This document shows positions 1-7,743 of a stretch of 64,000 bases of DNA, in pieces (position 1 is the stretch's first letter; every line of letters begins with the position of its first letter). Made by a program: the position numbers and the translations under genes. The notes beneath the pieces are model-generated. The model saw nothing but the letters and a program-made list of their open reading frames with translations, was not told the DNA's origin and did no database searches. The stretch spans positions 434,001 through 498,000 of the forward strand of contig NZ_JAOEFC010000003.1 in assembly GCF_025421715.1 (NCBI RefSeq), in the 5' to 3' direction. The DNA comes from Microbacterium festucae. Its GTDB lineage: Bacteria > Actinomycetota > Actinomycetes > Actinomycetales > Microbacteriaceae.

Positions 1-1
1 G

Positions 2-475
2 GTGGCGCCGTGGATCGCGGTCGCGGTCTTCGGCATCGGCATCACCGTCTATCAGTGCGCCCGGCGCTCGTCGGTGGGGTGGATCCTCGTGGTGCTCTAT
101 GTGGCGTACGGCGCGCAGGTGGTCGCCGACGTGTTCTTCGACGGGGTGCTGTCGGCCCTCGTCGGCGCGGCCGTGATGACCCCCGTCGCCGTCGTCATCG
201 CCCGGGAGCGCACCGGCCCCCCGGCCATCGCGAGCTTCCTGCCGGCGTTCTGGCTGCTCGTCCCGGGTGCCCTGGGGCTCGTCGGCGTGGCCGGCGTGCT
301 CGAGGGTGACCTGGATGCCACGAGCACGATCATCACCACCGTCGCGACCATGATCGCCATCGCGCTGGGAGTGCTCGTGGGCCTCGCGATCGCCGGCACG
401 TTGTGCGGCTCTGCGAGCGGCGACGACCCCGTCGACGCCGACGAGCTGATCCGGGGATCGGATGCCGGGGCGTAG
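2..475 (+). CDS. Threonine/serine exporter-family membrane protein, C-terminal part (5' end cut)
   Basis: The frame is open to the left edge, so only the C-terminal 157 residues are present. There are about five hydrophobic segments, and a conserved-looking FLPAFWLLVPGALG stretch near residue 78 resembles the second domain of ThrE-type threonine/serine exporters, which export small amino acids across the inner membrane. An acidic tail follows the last helix. Family membership is inferred from this motif and the helix layout. It is convergent with the peptidase gene, whose stop is four bases away. Confidence 0.6.
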   Translation: MAPWIAVAVFGIGITVYQCARRSSVGWILVVLYVAYGAQVVADVFFDGVLSALVGAAVMTPVAVVIARERTGPPAIASFLPAFWLLVPGALGLVGVAGVLEGDLDATSTIITTVATMIAIALGVLVGLAIAGTLCGSASGDDPVDADELIRGSDAGA

Positions 476-478
476 CGC

Positions 479-1615
479 CTACGCGACGATCGCCATCTCG
501 CGCGACGTGCGGTTGAGGCGCCTCCCGCCGTCGGGCGTCACGGTCACGATGTCTTCGATGCGCACACCGAACCGGCCCGGAAGGTAGACGCCGGGCTCGA
601 TGGAGAAGCACATGCCGGGCTCCAACTGCTGGTGCTCGCCCTCGACCATGTAGGGCGGTTCGTGGGTCGTGAGCCCGATCCCGTGACCGACGCGATGGAT
701 GAAGTACTCGCCGTACCCGGCGGCGGTGATCACCGCGCGCGCGGCGCGGTCGACGGTCTCGCACGGCGCACCCGGGCGCACCGCCGCGAACCCCGCCTGC
801 TGCGCGTCGCGCACGACGTCGTGCACGGCCCGCTCTTCGGCCGTGGGCTCGCCGACATGCACCGTGCGGGTGGTGTCGGAGCCGTAGCCGTGCTGCAGGC
901 CGCCGAAGTCCAAGACCACCATGTCGCCGTCCCGGATGACCCGATCGCCCATCTCATGGTGCGGGTTGGCCCCGTTGGGGCCCGAGCCGACCACCGTGAA
1001 GTCGACCTGGGAGTGCCCGAACCGCCGCAGCAGGTCCGCCAGGTCGGAGCCGACCTCGGTCTCGCTGCGGCCGGCGAAGCGCACCCCGAGGATCTCGGCG
1101 TAGGCGGCATCGGCCGACGCGCCCGCCGCGGTCAGCCGCTGGATCTCGTGCTCGTCCTTCACCGCGCGCAGCATCGGCAGCGCCGTGGTCATCGCGGCGT
1201 ACGTCGTCGCGGGGAGGTGCGCCTGCAGACCGAGCAGGTGCATCGCCCATGCCGAGTCCGACAGCGCGTACCGGCCGGGCTGCAGCAGCCGCGCCGTCGC
1301 CGCATACGGGTCGCTGCCGTCGGTCCAGTCGACGAGTCCGACGGCGGCGGCCCCCGGGGCCTCCTGCGCGTCGGGGAGTTCGAGTCGCGGCACGACCATG
1401 GTGGCCTCGCCGCCGACGGGCACCACCAGCATGGTGAGCCGCTCGGTGATCGCCACCGGGGCGTAGCCGGTGAGGTAGAGCAGGTCGGGCCCCGGGGTCA
1501 GCACAAGCCCCGCCAGCCCGGCCGCCTCCGCCGACCGGGCTGCGCGTTCACGGCGGGCGGCGTAGTCGGCCGCAGTGAACGGGGGCGGTGCGACGGGCGT
1601 CGTCGGCTCGGTCAT
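479..1615 (-). CDS. M24-family Xaa-Pro peptidase
   Basis: A 378-aa metallopeptidase with an N-terminal creatinase-like domain (residues 1-145, including the LLYLTGY strand) and a C-terminal pita-bread catalytic domain. The metal ligands are visible in order: the two Asp of VLDFGG and SDTTRTVHVG, the His of HRVGHGIGL, and the Glu of SIEPGVY and RIEDIV. This set is typical of aminopeptidase P/prolidase enzymes that remove the residue before proline, acting in the cytoplasm. The ATG is preceded by a GAGG motif. It is transcribed alone, towards the exporter fragment. The exact substrate (di- or longer peptides) cannot be read from sequence. Confidence 0.88.
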   Translation of the reverse strand: MTEPTTPVAPPPFTAADYAARRERAARSAEAAGLAGLVLTPGPDLLYLTGYAPVAITERLTMLVVPVGGEATMVVPRLELPDAQEAPGAAAVGLVDWTDGSDPYAATARLLQPGRYALSDSAWAMHLLGLQAHLPATTYAAMTTALPMLRAVKDEHEIQRLTAAGASADAAYAEILGVRFAGRSETEVGSDLADLLRRFGHSQVDFTVVGSGPNGANPHHEMGDRVIRDGDMVVLDFGGLQHGYGSDTTRTVHVGEPTAEERAVHDVVRDAQQAGFAAVRPGAPCETVDRAARAVITAAGYGEYFIHRVGHGIGLTTHEPPYMVEGEHQQLEPGMCFSIEPGVYLPGRFGVRIEDIVTVTPDGGRRLNRTSREMAIVA

Positions 1616-1659
1616 CGCATCCTCTTCCCCTCGAGGCCGCCCCCGCTCGGCGTGGTGGC

Positions 1660-2193
1660 CTATTCGTACGCTCCGTCGACCTCGTCGTCGAGCTCGCTGT
1701 CGTCGACGGAGAGATCGCGTTGCGTGACCGCCGTCGCGTTGCCCAACAGCGTCTCCAGCTCGGCGGTGTCGGCGGGATCGATGACGAACACGATGCCGGC
1801 GCTGCCCGCGTGCAGCGTCTCGCTGATCGCCTCGAGGTCCTTCGTCGGGGTCTTGCGGCCGATGTGACCGGCGATGGCCCCGATGCCGGCCCCCGACCCC
1901 CCGGCCACCAGCAGCGCGCCGCCGAGGGCGACGGCGGGGAACAGGGCGACGGCCAGCCCGCTCGCGAGCCCTACCGCCAGGCCCTTGCGTGCCCCGTGGC
2001 TCTTGTTGCCGTCGTCGCGGCGCACGATGGTGAGCTTGCCCTCGAAGTCGCGGGCGATCACCGCGGCGTCCAGCGGCGCATGGTCGTGCCGGTCGTCGTC
2101 CTTGTAGTGCGCGCGGATCGCGTCGAAGTCGGCGACGGCGCTCTCCTCGCTCGGGTACTGCGCTGCCACCGCGACATAGGTCTTGTCCGCCAT
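1660..2193 (-). CDS. DUF1269-like glycine-zipper membrane protein
   Basis: A 177-aa protein of unknown function. The first 65 residues are soluble and mixed-charge. Residues 70-110 form a Gly/Ala-rich hydrophobic hairpin with repeated small-xxx-small spacing, like a glycine zipper that packs in or against the membrane. The C-terminus is acidic. The layout resembles DUF1269 proteins, often linked to general stress, but this is a tentative match. An AAGGAG ribosome site lies eight bases before the ATG. It sits downstream of a LuxR-type regulator on the same strand with a 145-bp gap. Confidence 0.6.
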   Translation of the reverse strand: MADKTYVAVAAQYPSEESAVADFDAIRAHYKDDDRHDHAPLDAAVIARDFEGKLTIVRRDDGNKSHGARKGLAVGLASGLAVALFPAVALGGALLVAGGSGAGIGAIAGHIGRKTPTKDLEAISETLHAGSAGIVFVIDPADTAELETLLGNATAVTQRDLSVDDSELDDEVDGAYE

Positions 2194-2338
2194 GATCTGA
2201 CTCCTTGTGGTCGTGAGCGGCGTCGTCGTCGACTCGCCGCGCCGGAATGGCCGGTCACGCGGAGCCTAGAATCGCCTTCCGCGCGTCGGCATCATCCGAT
2301 GCAGGTGACTTCTGCCGTGCGCCGCCGTGCGCGCCGCA

Positions 2339-4921
2339 TCAGGAGATGCGGGAGAAGTCCCGTGGGTCGATCAGCCCCGCTTCGACGGCGCGCTCGATCG
2401 CCTCGTCGCGCCCGCGCACGCCGAGCTTGCCGTAGATGTGGCCCAGGTGGGTCTTCACCGTATTCGTCGACACGAAGCAGCGTGCCGCGATGTCGGGGAT
2501 CGTGAGCCTGCTGGGCAGGTAGGCGAACAGCTCCCGCTCGCGGGGCGTCAGGTCGTCGAAGGGGCTGGCCGTCCGTGGCGACGTGTCGGCGCGCAGGCGA
2601 TCCTCCACCCGTCGCACGAACTCCGACCGCCGCCCGGGCACCCGGTCGAGCAGATCGAGCACGTGCGGCCCGACGCGCACGAACGGGTGCACGAGACCCT
2701 CGGGCTCTGCCACCGCCAGTGCCGCCGCGACGTGCTCCTGCGACTGCACGCGGTGCCCCTCCAGCGAGCTCTCCCAGCCCGCGAGCAGGGCGAACTCGAC
2801 CGTGGTGAGGGGGCTGCGCGCCCTGCCGCGGGCCCCGAAGTGGGCCAGCCGGCCCTGGGCTGCCACCAGGTCGCGCGAGGCCAGCAGCGAGGCGATCTCC
2901 TCGAACGCGAGCGGCGACCATGACGACGCGGGTCTCGGCGGCGCGCTGGGGGTGCCGCGCAGACGCGAACGGCGCAGCACCAGCGCGGTCAGCGCCTGTC
3001 GCACGAACGGCGGCGGCGGCCCCGTCGGCCCGGCGGCGGGCGCCGCGTCGCCGGGTTCGATCAGCTGAGCGGCGAGGTGGGCGAACCACAGCAGCTGGGT
3101 GCGGTGGTTCGACGCGGCGCGGATGCGGCCTTCGGTGAGGGCGATCGCACCGGCCTCCGGGTCGCCGCGCTGGATCGCCATCACGGCGCGTGCAAGGTAT
3201 GCGTCGGCCGGAGCGGGATGGGAGAGCAGCCCCACCTCTTGCGCGGCCTCGAGGGCTTCGTCGGCGTGGTCGGATGCCGCACCCAGGCGCCCGGTGAGGG
3301 CCTCGACCAGCGCGAGGCTGCCCAGCGCCTGCACCCGATAGGGCGGATACGACAGGCTGCCCGCGTCGTGCGCGTCGACGAGGGCGTCGTGGGCCTCGTC
3401 GAGCTGCCCGAGCATCAGCAGCGCACGCCCGAGCGAGAGCCGGCTGATGAGCAGGAGCATCGCACGGGAGGTGAGGCCCATCAGGTCGGGCAGCACCGCG
3501 TCGGGGTGCTGTTCCAATGCGGCCAGCGCCTGACGCGACGCCTCGAGGAACACCTCGGGGCGCGGCTCGAACTGCACCCCCGCCGCCGCGTACGCCAGCG
3601 CCACCTGGCGGTGTCCGTCGCAGAGGTCCGCGTGGGAGAGCACCTTCTCGAAGGCGTCCGCCGAGCGCGCGGCATTGCCGCCCATCCCCTGGGCGATGGC
3701 CATGAGCAGCTCGGCGTCGGGACGGGTGGCGAGCACCTCCGGCGGCACGAGGGAGAGCCAGTGGGCGACCGTCGTGGTGCGCATCTCCTCGTAGACCTCG
3801 CGGCCGGTGCTGAGCATCGCATCCATCACGCGCTCCCACTTGTGGGCGCGCTGCAGGCACTCCACGGCGGCGTCGAGGTCGCCTTCTTCGAGATGCCAGT
3901 CGGCGGCGGCTTCGAGGATGCGCGCCTCCGCATGGTCATCCGAGGCGCGCAGGCGGTAGAGCAGCAGGTTCCGGAAGAGCCGGTGCAGTCGGAACCAGCC
4001 GGCCCGTCCGGTGACGGGCACGAGGAACAGCGAGTCGCGTTCCAGGCGCGCGAGGAACTCGGCACCCGGGGTGTGCGCGACCGCCGTGATCAGGCCTGCC
4101 GAGACCTCGTCGAGCACGGCGAGCACCATGAGCGCCTCCCGGCGCCCGGGGTCCATCGCATCCAGCACCTCTTCGCTCAGGTAGTCGACGATGAGGCGGT
4201 CGCTGTCGGTGATCGCGGCGACGAGTTCGCCCGGGTCGTCGACCGACCGCAGGCGCAGTGCGGTCAGCTGCACCCCCGCGGCCCACCCCTCGGTGCGCGC
4301 GGTGACCGCGGCGGCGAGGTCGTCGTCGACCGGGCGGCCGGTGATCGCCGCGAGCACCTGCGCTGTCGTCTCGCGGTCGAACGCCAGTTCGCGCTGGCGG
4401 ATCTCGACGAGACCGTGCTGCAGCCGGTGCCGGCTCCACCCCAGCTTGAGGTCGACCCGCGATGCGAAGATCGCGTGCGCGTTGGGTGGCAGCAGGTCGA
4501 CGAGCCGCCACAGATCGGTCAGCAGGGCGCCGCCGGGGAGCCTGTCGAGATCGTCGAACACCAGCACGATCGTGCCGGCGCCCGCCATGCCCGCCGCCAG
4601 GCTCTCGAGGAACGGCTCGCCGAGCCGCTGGTCGGCGAGCTTGGCCGCCGCCGCCGGCGGCTGGAAGTCGGGCGCCACCGCGGCGATCTGCTCGACCAGG
4701 CGCCGGGCGAACGAGGCCGCGGGGGCGTCAGCCGCGGTGATGTCGAACCATGCCACGGCCACGTCGGGGCGGGCGTGCGCCCACTGGCTGAGCAGCACCG
4801 TCTTGCCCGAACCGGCGGGCGCGACGACCAGCGACAGTGGGCAGTCCAATCCGCGATCAAGCTGGCTGCGAAGGGCTGGTCTGTCGACGGCGTGCTGTGG
4901 AACCTGGCGAGGTAAGGCCAT
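2339..4921 (-). CDS. MalT-like LuxR-family transcriptional activator
   Basis: An 860-aa regulator of the large LuxR/MalT (STAND ATPase) type. Near the N-terminus is a P-loop (APAGSGKT, residues ~35-42) and a Walker B VFDDLDR. The middle is a long helical repeat region, where an inducer would bind. The last 60 residues are a LuxR HTH (LTPRERELFAYL, then TNTVKTHLGHIYGKL). The open frame runs further upstream to 5248, but that part is antisense to the next gene and atypical, so I chose the ATG at 4921. It is divergent from a cluster of small envelope-protein genes. A 17-bp inverted repeat (4962-4978) in the shared intergenic region recurs upstream of two other cluster genes and is the likely operator. 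Confidence 0.85.
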   Translation of the reverse strand: MALPRQVPQHAVDRPALRSQLDRGLDCPLSLVVAPAGSGKTVLLSQWAHARPDVAVAWFDITAADAPAASFARRLVEQIAAVAPDFQPPAAAAKLADQRLGEPFLESLAAGMAGAGTIVLVFDDLDRLPGGALLTDLWRLVDLLPPNAHAIFASRVDLKLGWSRHRLQHGLVEIRQRELAFDRETTAQVLAAITGRPVDDDLAAAVTARTEGWAAGVQLTALRLRSVDDPGELVAAITDSDRLIVDYLSEEVLDAMDPGRREALMVLAVLDEVSAGLITAVAHTPGAEFLARLERDSLFLVPVTGRAGWFRLHRLFRNLLLYRLRASDDHAEARILEAAADWHLEEGDLDAAVECLQRAHKWERVMDAMLSTGREVYEEMRTTTVAHWLSLVPPEVLATRPDAELLMAIAQGMGGNAARSADAFEKVLSHADLCDGHRQVALAYAAAGVQFEPRPEVFLEASRQALAALEQHPDAVLPDLMGLTSRAMLLLISRLSLGRALLMLGQLDEAHDALVDAHDAGSLSYPPYRVQALGSLALVEALTGRLGAASDHADEALEAAQEVGLLSHPAPADAYLARAVMAIQRGDPEAGAIALTEGRIRAASNHRTQLLWFAHLAAQLIEPGDAAPAAGPTGPPPPFVRQALTALVLRRSRLRGTPSAPPRPASSWSPLAFEEIASLLASRDLVAAQGRLAHFGARGRARSPLTTVEFALLAGWESSLEGHRVQSQEHVAAALAVAEPEGLVHPFVRVGPHVLDLLDRVPGRRSEFVRRVEDRLRADTSPRTASPFDDLTPRERELFAYLPSRLTIPDIAARCFVSTNTVKTHLGHIYGKLGVRGRDEAIERAVEAGLIDPRDFSRIS

Positions 4922-4961
4922 GGTCTGCTCTGCCCTCGTTGTGGATGCCTGCGTGGGCGAA

Positions 4962-4978
4962 TCATCCCACACGGGTGA
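4962..4978. promoter_or_regulatory. Inverted-repeat operator, copy 1 (TCATCC-N5-GGGTGA)
   Basis: Hyphenated palindrome TCATCC-N5-GGGTGA between the divergent LuxR gene and the 72-aa gene. Its centre is 31 bp before a CACGAT -10-like hexamer at 5001-5006, which places it near -43, a class II activator position. Identical spacing occurs at 5286 and 7703. Confidence 0.6.
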
Positions 4979-5063
4979 CGCCGCCGCGAGAGGGGCGGAG
5001 CACGATGCGTCAGACAGGTCGATCGCAGACCTCGACCCACGCGACGACGGCGGGAGGTTGCCG

Positions 5064-5282
5064 ATGGACAGCCAGGAGATCGAGTTCGTCGTGCGGGGGC
5101 GGATCGGCCCTGATCTCATCGCCGCCCTCGACGGGTTCTCGGTGTCACACCACCTGCTCGGCCGCACGCGCGTCGTGGGTGCGGTGCTCGACCAGTCGCA
5201 GATGCTCGGCATCCTCGCGATGTTCGACGAGATGCACATCGACGTCATCTCGGTGAACCCCGTGGCGGCCGACCCGCGGTGA
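5064..5282 (+). CDS. Small conserved-looking protein of unknown function (72 aa)
   Basis: A 72-residue protein with no membrane segment or signal peptide, alternating hydrophobic strands and a central Leu-rich helix (SQMLGILAMFDEMHID). I do not recognise a family. The ATG has a GGAGG motif about seven bases upstream, which decides this start over the longer open frame. It is the first gene of the cluster that runs to the SHOCT proteins and is preceded by operator copy 1. By context it probably takes part in the same envelope or stress response. Confidence 0.6.
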   Translation: MDSQEIEFVVRGRIGPDLIAALDGFSVSHHLLGRTRVVGAVLDQSQMLGILAMFDEMHIDVISVNPVAADPR

Positions 5283-5285
5283 TTC

Positions 5286-5302
5286 TCACCCCCACCGGGT
5301 GA
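5286..5302. promoter_or_regulatory. Inverted-repeat operator, copy 2 (TCACCC-N5-GGGTGA)
   Basis: Perfect TCACCC/GGGTGA palindrome with a 5-bp spacer. It lies 3 bp after the stop of the 72-aa gene and upstream of the PLDc_N/SHOCT gene. Its centre is 32 bp before a TAGCTT -10-like hexamer (5326-5331), again near -44. Confidence 0.65.
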
Positions 5303-5381
5303 CGTGGCGGGCGTGGGGGTCCTCGTAGCTTTTCGTCACACGGGCGATCGACTGGTACGCCCCCGACGATGGGTGGTTCGT

Positions 5382-5762
5382 ATGGACATCTGGGCCTGGA
5401 TCGCATGGTTCTTCTGGATCTTCGTGTTCGTCTCCTGCCTGATGGTGGTCTTCTCGATCATCGGCGACATCTTCCGTGACGACTCCATGAACGGCTGGGT
5501 CAAGGCGCTGTGGATCATCCTGCTGGTGTTCCTCCCGCTGTTGACGGCGCTGGTGTACCTCATCGCGCGCGGGCCGAAGATGCGGGAACGCTCGATGGAG
5601 CGGGCGCGGGCCATGCAGGCCGAGCAGGTCGCCTACATCCGCGCCACGGCCTCCACCGCTTCACCGGCCGAGGAGATCGCCAAGGCGAAGGGGCTGCTCG
5701 ACGCCGGCGCCATCTCGCCGGCCGAGTTCGACACGCTCAAGTCGCGCGTTCTCGCCGGCTGA
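5382..5762 (+). CDS. PLDc_N-like/SHOCT small membrane protein
   Basis: A 126-aa protein with two N-terminal membrane helices (about residues 5-30 and 42-62) in the arrangement of PLDc_N domains, a charged linker, and a C-terminal SHOCT module (residues ~95-124, pattern EEIAKAKGLLDAGAISPAEFDTLK). SHOCT modules are short oligomerisation helices found on many actinobacterial envelope proteins. The ATG at 5382 was preferred over an upstream start at 5304, because the extra residues are not hydrophobic and overlap the promoter. It follows operator copy 2 and is 21 bp from the DUF6325 gene, so it probably begins a three-gene operon. Confidence 0.75.
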   Translation: MDIWAWIAWFFWIFVFVSCLMVVFSIIGDIFRDDSMNGWVKALWIILLVFLPLLTALVYLIARGPKMRERSMERARAMQAEQVAYIRATASTASPAEEIAKAKGLLDAGAISPAEFDTLKSRVLAG

Positions 5763-5783
5763 ACCGAGGAAGGGAACACGACG

Positions 5784-6215
5784 ATGACGACATTCGACTA
5801 CGGTCCGATCGAGTTCTACGCGATCGGCTTCGACGGCGACAGGCCGGGCCCGGGCGTGCTGCAGGCGATCGACGACCTGGTGGAGTCGGGCACGGTGAAC
5901 CTGCTCGACCTCGTGTTCGCCACCCGCGCGGCCGACGGCGAGCTGAGCGTCGTCGAGCTGAGCGACACCACCGACGACGGTGGGGCGCCCGCGCTGGATC
6001 TCATCGGCCTCACCGGGCACGACGACGTCGAGGCGCTCGCCGAGAACCTGCCGCCCGGATCGTCGGCGGCCATCCTCGCCGTCGAGCTGCTGTGGGCCAA
6101 GAAGTTCGCGGCGGCGCTCTATGACGCCGGCGGTGCGGTGATCGCACGCGAGGGCGTGCCCGCCCCGCTCGTGAACGCGTTTCTGGCAGCCCACGACGAA
6201 CCAGAAGGAGACTGA
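5784..6215 (+). CDS. DUF6325 family protein
   Basis: A 143-aa soluble acidic protein matching the DUF6325 pattern: an N-terminal FDYGPIEFYAIGFDGDRPGPG segment, then a DLVESGTVNLLDLVFATRA helix-strand unit and a C-terminal amphipathic helix. The molecular function is unknown. Family members usually sit beside SHOCT proteins, as here. It has an AGGAAGG ribosome site and is separated by a single base from the next gene, which indicates translational coupling. Confidence 0.75.
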   Translation: MTTFDYGPIEFYAIGFDGDRPGPGVLQAIDDLVESGTVNLLDLVFATRAADGELSVVELSDTTDDGGAPALDLIGLTGHDDVEALAENLPPGSSAAILAVELLWAKKFAAALYDAGGAVIAREGVPAPLVNAFLAAHDEPEGD

Positions 6216-6216
6216 C

Positions 6217-6561
6217 ATGCTTCGCAGAGGAGGACGGCCGGGCCTGCTCGGCATGGCCGCGCGCACGGCGGTGGTGGCCGGTACCGCCACGGCGGTCTCG
6301 GGGCGGGTGGCCCGCCGCCAGCAGGACCGCGCCGACCAGCAGTCCGAACAGCTCGCGTGGGAGGCGCAGCAGCAGCAGGCCGCGATGGACGCCTCCGCGG
6401 CGCAGGCCGTGGCCAACGCGCAGGCGGCGGCGCCACCCGCGCCGGCGCCCGGCGGCGGCTCCGACCTCATGGCGCAGCTGACCCAGCTCGCGACCCTCCA
6501 CACGCAGGGCATCCTGTCCGACGACGAGTTCGCGTCGGCCAAGGCGAAGCTCCTGTCCTGA
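6217..6561 (+). CDS. SHOCT-domain protein with N-terminal hydrophobic segment
   Basis: A 114-aa protein. The N-terminus has a short Gly/Ala-rich hydrophobic stretch (residues ~8-30) followed by a Gln/Arg-rich, possibly coiled-coil region, a Pro/Ala linker, and a C-terminal SHOCT module (residues ~82-113, QLATLHTQGILSDDEFASAKAKLL). It ends the probable operon 5382-6561. The function is unknown, and a role in a membrane complex with the PLDc_N/SHOCT protein is inferred from the shared module. A GAAGGAG site precedes the ATG. Confidence 0.72.
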   Translation: MLRRGGRPGLLGMAARTAVVAGTATAVSGRVARRQQDRADQQSEQLAWEAQQQQAAMDASAAQAVANAQAAAPPAPAPGGGSDLMAQLTQLATLHTQGILSDDEFASAKAKLLS

Positions 6562-6585
6562 CGGTCGTCCCGTCGTCCTGATGCC

Positions 6586-7659
6586 ATGAACGCGCCGGAA
6601 CCGGCGGTGCCGCCGGTGGAGGCTGTGGCCGCCCAGAGTCCGCGGGCCGAGTCGGAGGCGGTGTACGCCGCCCTCGGCGCCGGCGTGATCGGCGCCGTGT
6701 ACGGGTGGATCGTCTCGCTGGTGGCGGGGTCGCTGGGCCTCGCGAACGAGGACCCCTTCGGGGTGTGGGCGGCGGCGGGGGCCGCCGTCGTGGCCGCGAT
6801 CGCCGCGACGACGGGCTACTGGCGCGCCCGCGGCGATCCGGGGCAGGAGTGGCGGCGCACGCTTCCGGCCTGGAAGTTCACGATCAACACGATCTCGGTC
6901 GTCATCGTGCACACCGCCCTGGCCTTCCTGGGCACCTACGCGCTCTATCGGCTGCTGGCGCTGGGCTTCATCGGCCTGCCGGTGATCCGGTTCTGGGCGG
7001 TCGTGCTGATGGCGGTGACCCTGGGCATCACGACCTATCTGGTGTACCTGTCGGCCTCGAGCATGTCCACGCAGCGCACCTCGTCGCTGCTGATGGCCTT
7101 CATCGTCGCCGGCACCCTCACCGCGATGGTCACCACACCCGACCCCGACTGGTGGCGGGTGCACTTCAGCCAGCTCGGCACCTTCGACGAGCTGTCGAGT
7201 TGGGTCTTCAACGCCACCCTCATCGCCGGCGGACTGCTCGTCACGACGTTCGCCGTGTACATCGAGAACGAGCTCACCGCGCTCGTGGCGGCCGGGGTGC
7301 TTCCCGACCCGCGCGAGCCGGCGATCGTCTCCCGGCTGTTCGCGATCATGGGCATCATGCTCGCCTGCGTCGGCGTGTTCCCCGTCGACGTCAATCTGCT
7401 GCTGCACAACGTCTCGGCATCCGGCATGGCGGCGATGTTCCTCGTGCTGCTGATCGGCGGGCCGAAGCTGCTCGCCGGGATGCCGCGGACGTACTTCGTC
7501 GCCTCGTGGACGTTCTTGGCGGGGCTGCTGGCATCGGTCGTGCTGTTCGCCGTCGGGTACTTCTCGCTCACCGCGTTCGAGATCATCGTCTTCGCGCTCA
7601 TCTTCGGCTGGATCGCCGTCTTCATCCGCTTCCTCGGGGTCGCCGGCAGAACCGACTGA
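6586..7659 (+). CDS. Multi-pass membrane protein, DUF998-like
   Basis: A 357-aa integral membrane protein with roughly eight or nine helices after a short soluble N-terminus. The central region contains WWRVHFSQLGTFDELSS followed by a hydrophobic FNATLIAGGLL. The same arrangement occurs in the separate 381-aa protein at 11726, so the two are paralogues. The pattern recalls DUF998 proteins, tentatively. The gene is 25 bp after the SHOCT gene and may be co-transcribed with it. A hairpin right after the stop (7660-7698) may terminate transcription before the P-type ATPase. Confidence 0.6.
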   Translation: MNAPEPAVPPVEAVAAQSPRAESEAVYAALGAGVIGAVYGWIVSLVAGSLGLANEDPFGVWAAAGAAVVAAIAATTGYWRARGDPGQEWRRTLPAWKFTINTISVVIVHTALAFLGTYALYRLLALGFIGLPVIRFWAVVLMAVTLGITTYLVYLSASSMSTQRTSSLLMAFIVAGTLTAMVTTPDPDWWRVHFSQLGTFDELSSWVFNATLIAGGLLVTTFAVYIENELTALVAAGVLPDPREPAIVSRLFAIMGIMLACVGVFPVDVNLLLHNVSASGMAAMFLVLLIGGPKLLAGMPRTYFVASWTFLAGLLASVVLFAVGYFSLTAFEIIVFALIFGWIAVFIRFLGVAGRTD

Positions 7660-7698
7660 GACCCCCGACACCGCGCGGCGGGGCGGGGAGCGGGGGTC
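7660..7698 (+). terminator. Possible hairpin terminator
   Basis: GACCCCCG at 7660-7667 pairs with CGGGGGTC at 7691-7698 around a GC-rich loop. There is no U-tract, so this is a weak call. It lies just after the stop codon and before operator copy 3. Confidence 0.4.
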
Positions 7699-7702
7699 AA
7701 GA

Positions 7703-7719
7703 TCACCCCTCTCGGGTGA
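7703..7719. promoter_or_regulatory. Inverted-repeat operator, copy 3 (TCACCC-N5-GGGTGA)
   Basis: Perfect palindrome with the same 5-bp spacing as copies 1 and 2. Its centre lies 21 bp before a TACCGT -10 element (7732-7737), about one helical turn closer than in the other two copies, so it overlaps the expected -35 region of the ATPase promoter. Confidence 0.65.
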
Positions 7720-7731
7720 GTGCGCGCCGAG

Positions 7732-7737
7732 TACCGT
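7732..7737 (+). promoter_or_regulatory. -10 element TACCGT of a probably leaderless mRNA
   Basis: TACCGT is followed by six bases and then the ATG of the P-type ATPase at 7744. No ribosome binding site is visible. Confidence 0.5.
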
Positions 7738-7743
7738 CTGGCC

